Assembly: GCF_963678635.1 (NCBI RefSeq)
Contig: NC_087066.1
Location: forward strand, 9,303,723-9,326,222
Length of the DNA: 22,500 nt
Source of the DNA: Symsagittifera roscoffensis
Lineage: Eukaryota; Xenacoelomorpha; Acoela; Convolutidae
Reading direction: 5' to 3'
Shown here: positions 16,805 to 22,500 of the stretch, one piece after another
Layout of the letters: each line of letters starts with the position of its first letter
How positions within the stretch are numbered: the first letter of the stretch is position 1
Notes under the pieces: generated by a model
The model's database searches: none
What the model was told of the DNA's origin: nothing
The model's input: only the letters and a program-made list of their open reading frames with translations
Translations under genes and position numbers: made by a program

Positions 16805-17730
16805 TTTACTTTGTCCACGCCTTGATATCCCATCTGATCATGTGAGCGAAAGAGCAATTCGGTCTGGTACAACTGTGGCAACACTATTGAATTGTATTTA
16901 TAAAGGACCTTGTCCTCCTCCTTGCGCTTACAGGCTACGATTCCGTCCTTATTCATGTACAACAAGTCTTTCCTCTTCAGGTAAAACTGCTTCAGGATTT
17001 TGTAGCTGTCTTCTTCCAAGTCTCCCTTGTCAGGTGCTCCATTCTCGATCCATCTTTTCAGACTGCTCGTCATTCTATCATTTCGTTGAGCCCTCAGGAG
17101 ATCCGACAGCCTGTACCTGGCTTTCAAATACGTCTTCACCACGTTCATTTGCCCACTCATTATCTCCGGAGCATGAGCATCGTCCATCAACTTGACACAC
17201 CATATCTTTTTCAAAGGCGTCGCTTCTTGCACAGATGGTTCCAGATTGGTACGGACGACCCTACCATGTGGCAGCAATCTGGTTGGGCGTTTTGAAACTG
17301 CTATCAGCTCGAGCTCGTCTGCGGCATTATCTACCACAGTGCCCTCTTCATCTGAGGTGTATCTGTCCCTGTCTGGATCCTGATGTGTTTCTCGGTCCAG
17401 CCCACGCTGCTTCCAGTCTACCAATAAGGAGTGGATCGCAATCTCTGACATATCAGAATTGGAAGTTGCTTCAGACGTGTTGTCCCCGGACTGAAGTCCC
17501 GAGTCAACACTTGAGTCCACTGATTCTCCAACATCATATTCCAAGTTGTTTGAGATGTTTCTCGACTCCCCGGACAAAACTCTGTCCATCGGTTCCTTTG
17601 AACCCGACTCTCCGGACAAAATTCTGCCCCTAGGTGGTATAGTCAACCTCTCCCCGGACAAGTTGTCCTGCACGGGCTCAAAGGTGTCTGACTCCTCAGA
17701 CAAGTCGTCCTTATTCAGTGAACGAAGTTC
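16762..17730 (-). CDS. pol (linker part): Pol linker with 14-residue repeats and first half of integrase zinc finger
   Basis: The frame is open from 17730 and shows no ATG; it continues the polyprotein after a one-base frame change near 17727-17733. It opens with four 14-residue repeats beginning LSGE or LSEE (17536-17703), then a Ser/Asp/Glu-rich, probably disordered region, then a helical part (about residues 130-270 from the TTG at 17703). Near its end comes the N-terminal part of the integrase HHCC domain: RSHDQM supplies the first His, but the second expected His is Tyr (GYQG). At 16803-16812 the pentanucleotide AAAGT is present twice in tandem on the coding strand; the frame changes there and the integrase continues in the other frame. 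The product from here to 16762 is out-of-frame sequence. Confidence 0.8.
   Translation of the reverse strand, partial: ELRSLNKDDLSEESDTFEPVQDNLSGERLTIPPRGRILSGESGSKEPMDRVLSGESRNISNNLEYDVGESVDSSVDSGLQSGDNTSEATSNSDMSEIAIHSLLVDWKQRGLDRETHQDPDRDRYTSDEEGTVVDNAADELELIAVSKRPTRLLPHGRVVRTNLEPSVQEATPLKKIWCVKLMDDAHAPEIMSGQMNVVKTYLKARYRLSDLLRAQRNDRMTSSLKRWIENGAPDKGDLEEDSYKILKQFYLKRKDLLYMNKDGIVACKRKEEDKVLYKYNSIVLPQLYQTELLFRSHDQMGYQGVDKVKCITGYKNDSNGRD
17536..17703 (-). repeat. Four 42-bp tandem repeats in pol
   Basis: The 12-mer TTGTCCGGGGAG or close variants recur at 17692-17703, 17650-17661, 17608-17619 and 17566-17577, exactly 42 bp apart. Each unit encodes 14 residues starting Leu-Ser-Gly/Glu-Glu; the remaining residues have diverged strongly, so only the PPT-like head of each unit is conserved. 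Confidence 0.85.
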
Positions 17731-19732
17731 TCAACAAGACTTCTTTCGGCATCGAGGTCACCAGCTGGTTGACGATCGACCTGCAATCCCGTTCAACGCC
17801 TCGGCTGCGAATGGACACTGGCCTCTTCTCTGTTCTCTCGGTGACAGTCAACCTCTGCATGGTCTCCATCCATTCACGATCATGCCTATCCACTTCCCTA
17901 TCCAATAAGTCACGGAGTTTTCCCATGACGTCCGGCGCCACGTTCACCGTCTTATTCAATAAAGCGATGCTGTTTAAACCCAGCCTGGTCAGTTCTTGCT
18001 GTACCAAGTTGGATCGGACTAGCAGATCCAACGGAACGGGTTCGCCTCTGGCTAAAAGCTTTATCTCCGCGGCCGTCTCCACTGGAAGGTCAGGGTGTCC
18101 AGGTATAGGATGTCCTGATTTGTCTAACCACCTAGTAAGTGGCAGCTTATCATAGGTTTCTTTGTCCAGAAAGGAAAACCCGTCTTTGATCTCTGATTGG
18201 TTAGCCTGCTTCTCTTCGAGGCGCTCATAAAATTCTGTCTTTTTGCTGAGGCTATCTGCGTTCTGGTGCTTGTCACGGGTGCGGTGCTCTATGATCATGT
18301 GGTATCCATCCAGGCGCACAATCCAACGACCAATATAGCTTTGGTCCATCGAATAGGTTTTCAGCCAGGCAAGGGCACGATTGTCCACTCGTAACTTGAA
18401 GGGAGCACTCCCCAGGTAGGCCCTGTATTTTTCCACAAACGTGATCACAGCAAACATCTCCGCTTTTGGTGCGCCGTATTTCATCTCAGTGTCACTCAGG
18501 ACTTTACTTCCATAAGCTATCGGACGAAGAACCGTTCTGCCGTTCCACTCCTGCTCTTGGTGAAGTATGCCTGATATCGCAACCACTGATGCATCCGTGT
18601 CCAGCACGAACATCCCCTTCTCCGTTGGCATGCCGAGGACCGGTGCCTCGCAAAGTTCACGTTTGATGTTTTCAAATGAGACTTGTGCCTCATCAGTCCA
18701 GGTGAACTTTTTGCCCTTGTTTCTCATCAACCTCTGCATGGGGTATATTTTGTCAGCATACCCCTTGATGAACTCCCGATAATAATTGGCGAATCCCAAA
18801 AAACTCATCAGCTGTGTGTCTGTTTTAGGTGCCTTCCAGGTCAGCACCGCTTCAACCGCTTCGGGATCTGGTCTCACTCCATGTTTGTCAACCAGGCGGC
18901 CCAGATACTTTATGGAATCCCTGAGGATTTCACACTTAGAGGGTTTGCATTTCAGACCCGCCTGCTTCATGCAAGAAAACACCTCCTCCAACCTCTCTAT
19001 GTGGTCTTCTAAGGTTGGTGTTGCAATCACAACATCATCGACATAACACATGATGAGATTCCCGTATTTCTTAGTGACGCTCGTGAGTGCCTGGGCCATC
19101 AGTCGCTGGAATGTGGCCGTCGCGTTGCACAATCCAAATGGCATCCTCTTCCACTGGAACAGTCCCAGCTCACACGCGAAACCTGTTTTCTCTCGATCTT
19201 GCTTTCTGAGTGGCACTTGCCAGAATGCGGAGCCCAAATCCAACGTCGTGAAGAACTTAGCGTCTCCCAGCTTGGATAGGCTCTCATCGATGCGGGGAAT
19301 CGGGTATGCGTCCTTTATAGTCACTGCGTTCAGATAACGGAAATCACAACAAAATCTGAGTTGTCCCCCTTTCTTTTTCGCCATGACCACGCCACAAGCC
19401 CATGGGGACTTCGACGGCTCGATCATGTCGTACTCCATTAACATCTCGATTTCCTTCCTACACGCTTCTGACTTGTTTGGGGTCATTCTTCTCGCCCCTT
19501 CCCTATGAGGTACCGAGCCCTCTTCTATCTCAATCTCGTGCTCTACAAAATTGCAACAACCTATGTCGGCCTTATGTTTCGAAAAAACGTCCTCGTTCCG
19601 ATTTAGCACCGCCCTGAGCGAATCTAGTTCCTTGTCAGATATTTTACCCTTCAGATGTTCTATCTCAGGTAGGACAGGCCTATTTGCTGCTAACTCTGCT
19701 TCCGTCGGCCTCTCAGGATGTCCGTCGGCCTC
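17711..19732 (-). CDS. pol (RT-RNH part): Reverse transcriptase-RNase H, 5'-truncated pol
   Basis: Copies the element's RNA to DNA and removes the RNA strand. Counting from GTG at 19609: RT finger motifs around 64-100; Asp124 (TTLDLG) is the first catalytic aspartate; PFGL at 157-160; the active-site box YVDD is at 189-192; the thumb and connection follow to about 300. The RNase H domain has its four acidic/His positions: Asp339 (TDAS), Glu384, Asp409 (RVDN) and His448/Asp452 (HQNAD). About 170 more residues lead to the linker. The frame is open from 19732, but its first Met is inside the RT, so it was made as part of a larger polyprotein. Protease and gag should precede it, but the 5' LTR lies 33 bp away. 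All catalytic residues are intact. The frame ends at a stop at 17711 that results from a shift near 17730. RT style is typical of invertebrate gypsy elements. Confidence 0.95.
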   Translation of the reverse strand, partial: EADGHPERPTEAELAANRPVLPEIEHLKGKISDKELDSLRAVLNRNEDVFSKHKADIGCCNFVEHEIEIEEGSVPHREGARRMTPNKSEACRKEIEMLMEYDMIEPSKSPWACGVVMAKKKGGQLRFCCDFRYLNAVTIKDAYPIPRIDESLSKLGDAKFFTTLDLGSAFWQVPLRKQDREKTGFACELGLFQWKRMPFGLCNATATFQRLMAQALTSVTKKYGNLIMCYVDDVVIATPTLEDHIERLEEVFSCMKQAGLKCKPSKCEILRDSIKYLGRLVDKHGVRPDPEAVEAVLTWKAPKTDTQLMSFLGFANYYREFIKGYADKIYPMQRLMRNKGKKFTWTDEAQVSFENIKRELCEAPVLGMPTEKGMFVLDTDASVVAISGILHQEQEWNGRTVLRPIAYGSKVLSDTEMKYGAPKAEMFAVITFVEKYRAYLGSAPFKLRVDNRALAWLKTYSMDQSYIGRWIVRLDGYHMIIEHRTRDKHQNADSLSKKTEFYERLEEKQANQSEIKDGFSFLDKETYDKLPLTRWLDKSGHPIPGHPDLPVETAAEIKLLARGEPVPLDLLVRSNLVQQELTRLGLNSIALLNKTVNVAPDVMGKLRDLLDREVDRHDREWMETMQRLTVTERTEKRPVSIRSRGVERDCRSIVNQLVTSMPKEVLLRTSFTE

Positions 19733-19740
19733 TCAGGAGC
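19701..19740. repeat. 20-bp tandem duplication at the LTR/pol junction
   Basis: TCCGTCGGCCTCTCAGGA occurs at 19701-19718 and 19721-19738 with 20-bp period. The stop that limits the RT frame (19733-19735) lies in the second unit. It may mark the repair of the deletion that removed gag and protease. Confidence 0.75.
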
Positions 19741-19765
19741 GCCATAAAAACGTCTATGTAACATT
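19741..19765 (-). other. Short leader between 5' LTR and pol; no clear primer binding site
   Basis: A tRNA primer site normally begins TGG within a few bases of the LTR. On the coding strand the LTR is followed by AATGTTACATAGACG, which does not fit. The first TGG is about 21 bases in (TGGCGCTCCTGAGAGG), and I cannot match it to a tRNA. Confidence 0.5.
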
Positions 19766-20632
19766 TGCCCAAATATCACACAGCGACGGAGCGTAGAAAA
19801 AGTACCTATTAACGACTGGCAGGCGTCAGTTACCTTAATTCTACTCGTTTTTCACCGTCTCGACCTTGCCAGTTGATTTTCTGGTCTGTCTAGGGTAAAG
19901 TAAAAAGTTACCATTTTTAGGCCATCAGTCAAACGACTTTTGATCAGCTTTCGTTTACATGCGAACACAACCACATAGCTGAGTCTCGGATCCTCAGACT
20001 ACGTGATTGTCATTAAAAACACGGCTCGAACAACCTATTTTTATATGTTTTTGTGTGACAGTTCTATATTAAATCCATTGGAGATGGATTGACCCTTTCC
20101 TTTTTCTATCTACTCATGTCCTGAAATATCAAATAATATCGGTGTTAATTAAGATCTAGGACATTACAGCAGCTGTTATAGTTAGTTTACACAGTCCCTT
20201 CTCATAGACTGTCTCTGGGGGACCAAGCCTCCGCTCCCGTGATTTTCTTGAGATAACACTCTTATCTCTTATATTTCGTGTCCCGGGAGGGTTCCGTGGT
20301 ATTTCTCTTCCCCCCACTGAAGCCTCCGTCTCCACAAATATCTGTCGCTAAGGTCCTTATCGTGTGTTATTGCCACGATAAGAGGCTCCGTAATTTTCTT
20401 GCACGACTGTTCTTCACAATCTCTATCGTGGTTCTGATATTCGTCTTTCTATTCAAAATGGCCGTCTTTTTTCTATTTCTCAGAAATGTTCTTCTTCCGA
20501 TCGAAATTTTAAAAATAAAAATTCTAGAACATTCTGACCCTCCGTCGCAACACTTTTTTGTTCATAAGGCCTTTAGTCACTCTTTTTTCTGTCGCGGGAA
20601 GGTTGTGCTGTGTCATTTGGCAGAATGGCACA
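19766..20632 (-). repeat. Right LTR (5' LTR of the minus-strand element)
   Basis: Direct repeat of 3533-4398, bounded by TG (19766) and CA (20631-20632). Transcription of the element would start here and run toward lower coordinates. The hairpin arms seen in the left copy are at 20356-20364 and 20374-20382. If transcription starts about 30 bases past the TATA-like box, U3 is about 630 bp and R plus U5 about 240 bp; this split is an inference. I saw no AATAAA on the coding strand in the R/U5 part. Confidence 0.95.
20034..20045 (-). promoter_or_regulatory. TATA-like box in the 5' LTR
   Basis: The minus strand reads TATAAAAATAGG. It is the best TATA-type sequence in the LTR and is unchanged in the other LTR (3800-3811). 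Its position, with about 590 bp upstream inside the LTR, suits a U3 promoter. No transcript evidence is available. Confidence 0.4.
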
Positions 20633-20637
20633 GTATT
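20633..20637. other. Probable target-site duplication, right copy (imperfect)
   Basis: GTATT follows the terminal CA of the right LTR. It pairs with GTGTT at 3528-3532. One base later the MITE-like element begins, so the retrotransposon landed almost at the MITE edge. Confidence 0.55.
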
Positions 20638-20638
20638 G

Positions 20639-20822
20639 TATCGTGTCCCGGATCCTAAAGGGGGTCCTCACGTAAAGCAAAATCCTAGGAAAGCGGTCCT
20701 TAATTTCTTGGATGACTCTCACCCTAGGATTTTGTGAACGAAAGAAAGTTTCCACCCAAAAAACCAGAAGCTCCCCTACTTAGGATCCTACTAATTTTAG
20801 CATAACAACAAGGGACACGATA
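20639..20822. mobile_element. MITE-like element, copy 2
   Basis: TATCGTGTCCC at 20639-20649 and GGGACACGATA at 20812-20822. It is 17 bp shorter than copy 1, with a deletion in the G-rich part after the left end. Ends are perfect. Confidence 0.65.
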
Positions 20823-21037
20823 CAAAATTCTTTCTAATTCCAAACTTTGGGGTCCTAATTATTGGTCCTGTTTAATTATAAGAATCAAATTAATTGACAA
20901 ATTTGTTTGGGGCAAATGAACTTTCGACCTATTAATGGTTATATTTGTTTCGGGCAAATGAACTTTCGATCTAACTGAAATTAATTAGGGAAAAAAGAAT
21001 TGACTTTTATGGTGTATATTAAAAGTTCGCCGGCAAT

Positions 21038-21370
21038 TTTGGCAGCATAGCTTAACTGTTGTCAGCAGTAAACTAATTCCTTAACTTGACCTATATTTTA
21101 TGGTGAAAAGGCAATAAATTGAAATAACTCTCCAAAGGCGGCAGCTGTTCCTGGACAAGTTATAGGAAATGATAAATTTGCCAAATTTGCAAACGAGAAA
21201 ATTGAAAATAGAGGAAACTTGGTGTTTTTCAGATGTTGATAATTAACTGATACAATTTAGAGGGTTTTCAACCATACAAAATTTTCTAAGTTCCAAACCA
21301 GGGAAAAACAGTATGATGTTCTTCTCTGGAAGTTTAAATGGGGAAAGGACGAGAAGAAAAAGGAAAAAGG
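21038..21370. repeat. Tandem-array unit 3, partial and more diverged
   Basis: Starts TTTGGCAGCATAGC and follows the first 330 bp of the other units with more mismatches, then loses similarity near 21370. The older divergence and the edge suggest this is the boundary of the array. Confidence 0.8.
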
Positions 21371-22500
21371 GGAAGGAATATGAAAAAACAAACCGAGCTT
21401 TTGTCGCAAACTTCGTGCAATTCTACAAAACAAAAGTGGTTCCGGTAGTTCATTTAGTTATTTACCGCCGGAAACTAGACAAGTCTAAAAGTATCTGCTG
21501 GTATCTTTTATCTCCACTGGCTGACAGTTGGCGGCTTGGAGAGGCGTTGAAAAAAAACATTGAAGTGGGAAAAACCGAGTTACTCTAATTGATTCAGAAA
21601 AAATTCAAGGAATGTATTCGTCCTTAACACAAACTTATTATGACAGTTCTAACAAAGAAACTTTTACTAGCTTTTTCTCATTCTATGTTGGTTTTAATAA
21701 TCTTATTTGGGACGTTTCAATTAAGTTGAGACCGTATGGCGGCTTAATTGGTATGAAGAACTGTACCTTGGAAAAGTAATTGTACGACTCCAAGTTTTTA
21801 TGATTGCACGCGTTTTTGCACGACGCAGCCCGATTTAAACATGAACTCATCAGGAGTGTCCAACTAACTGTTATATGTTTCCCGGGAGCTATAACCACAG
21901 CTTTCTGGGCCATTAGAAGGGATTAGTTTTCTGTCTTTTCAATAACTTGAAAAAACCAAAAGTCTATCATTGAATATTTTTCCTGCACAATGTTATGCAG
22001 TTAACATTTAAACACTGGCAGTCTTTAGCTCTGCCAGGTGTACACCACCACATGTCTACAAACCATCGATATTCAATAAACTTATTTTTCCTGTGCCAGA
22101 ATCATATTTCGGATTTTGAGAAATAAAAAAATGAAGTTTTGGAAATTTTTCAGCAGTCGCCTTTTAGTTAATGGCCTTGAAAACGGTTTCATAGTTTAGA
22201 TAGGACTCAATTGAGCCGTTCAGGATTTCAAGCAACACTTGCTGTCTTTCTGAATTGCCCTCGTATCATTTATCAAATGATTCAATAACCTATTTTCTGG
22301 CTTACTTATCTTTTACTTATTCTTTTTTTTGTTCAACTACTTCCTTACTTAGTTCACTTACTCTACCTAACTTTAAATTCTTACTTAAATTTTTTATTCA
22401 ACCTCTTTTCACTTTGCATTTTTTTTTCATTTTATTTGATTACTGTCATGCTTTTGATTTATTTTGATTTTTTTAATTTTACTTTACATTACTAGACTTT
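21371..22500. other. AT-rich DNA without recognised genes
   Basis: I find no long frame with protein character, RNA gene or transposon ends on either strand. 22300-22500 is T-rich with several poly-T runs. A 91-codon plus-strand frame (21313-21588) straddles the edge of unit 3 and is Lys/Arg-rich low-complexity sequence. Confidence 0.6.

Larger units (their letters stand above)
3533..20632 (-). mobile_element. Giant Ty3/gypsy-type LTR retrotransposon, about 17.1 kb
   Basis: Two near-identical direct repeats of about 866 bp bound an interior that encodes, on the minus strand, reverse transcriptase, RNase H and integrase in the Ty3/gypsy order (RT-RNH-IN). The boundaries read TG...CA on the right copy; the left copy has CG at its outer end. 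Imperfect 5-bp flanking duplications (GTGTT left, GTATT right) fit retroviral-type integration. The interior also carries about 9 kb of long frames after integrase. No gag or protease frame is present: the RT frame opens 33 bp inside the 5' LTR. Four breaks disrupt the coding frames, so this copy is probably not autonomous. Coding parts are visibly richer in G+C than the flanks. The class is certain from the RT and integrase motifs; the family name is not known to me. Confidence 0.95.
20633..21037. repeat. Tandem-array unit 2, right part
   Basis: Continues unit 2 after the retrotransposon, matching 1753-2172 of unit 1. Contains the second MITE-like copy. Confidence 0.85.

Noticed and set aside
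19738-19758. tRNA primer binding site starting TGGCGCTCC
   Set aside because: It lies about 21 bases from the LTR edge, overlaps the 20-bp duplication, and I cannot match it to a tRNA 3' end.

Overview
The window is eukaryotic genomic DNA, most probably from an invertebrate animal. The AT-rich intergenic style and the character of the reverse transcriptase suggest a nematode, possibly Caenorhabditis-like, but this host guess is an inference at roughly 50-60% and no host gene is present to settle it. Nearly all coding capacity belongs to one very large Ty3/gypsy-type LTR retrotransposon of about 17.1 kb (3533-20632), inserted on the minus strand. Its two LTRs (866 and 867 bp) differ at only about a dozen positions by eye, so the insertion is young.

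Layout. 1-3532: AT-rich tandem copies of a roughly 1.8-2.0 kb repeat, with a 201-bp MITE-like element (1759-1959) inside the first full unit. 3533-4398: left LTR, the 3' LTR of the element. 4399-5144: polypurine tract and 3' untranslated region. 5145-14007: three long minus-strand frames downstream of pol (1427, 1017 and 466 codons). 14008-14487: a low-complexity gap between the two coding blocks. 14488-19732: pol, reading from high to low coordinates as reverse transcriptase, RNase H, a long linker with 14-residue repeats, integrase, a C-terminal extension and a macro-like domain. 19766-20632: right LTR, the 5' LTR. 20633-21370: the tandem array resumes, with the second MITE-like copy, and then fades out. 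21371-22500: AT-rich DNA with nothing recognisable.

The element is unusual in four ways. There is no room for gag or protease between the 5' LTR and the reverse transcriptase (33 bp). About 9 kb of non-pol coding sequence lies after integrase. The first downstream block encodes a coiled coil followed by an SGNH/GDSL-type hydrolase domain, an arrangement known from ORF1 proteins of CR1/L2-type LINEs; it is followed by a second, degenerate SGNH-like domain and by two large unrecognised regions. The integrase polyprotein ends in what looks like a TARG1/OARD1-type macro (ADP-ribose-related) domain.

The copy is lightly damaged. I see three frame breaks in pol (near 17730, at 16803-16812 and at 14723-14729) and one in-frame TAA (12607-12609) that splits the SGNH domain. 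Everything else stays open for about 14 kb. How the parts cooperate is inference: pol supplies reverse transcription and integration, while the downstream block may supply RNA-binding, particle or envelope-like functions. The missing gag would have to come from another copy or be replaced by the downstream proteins.
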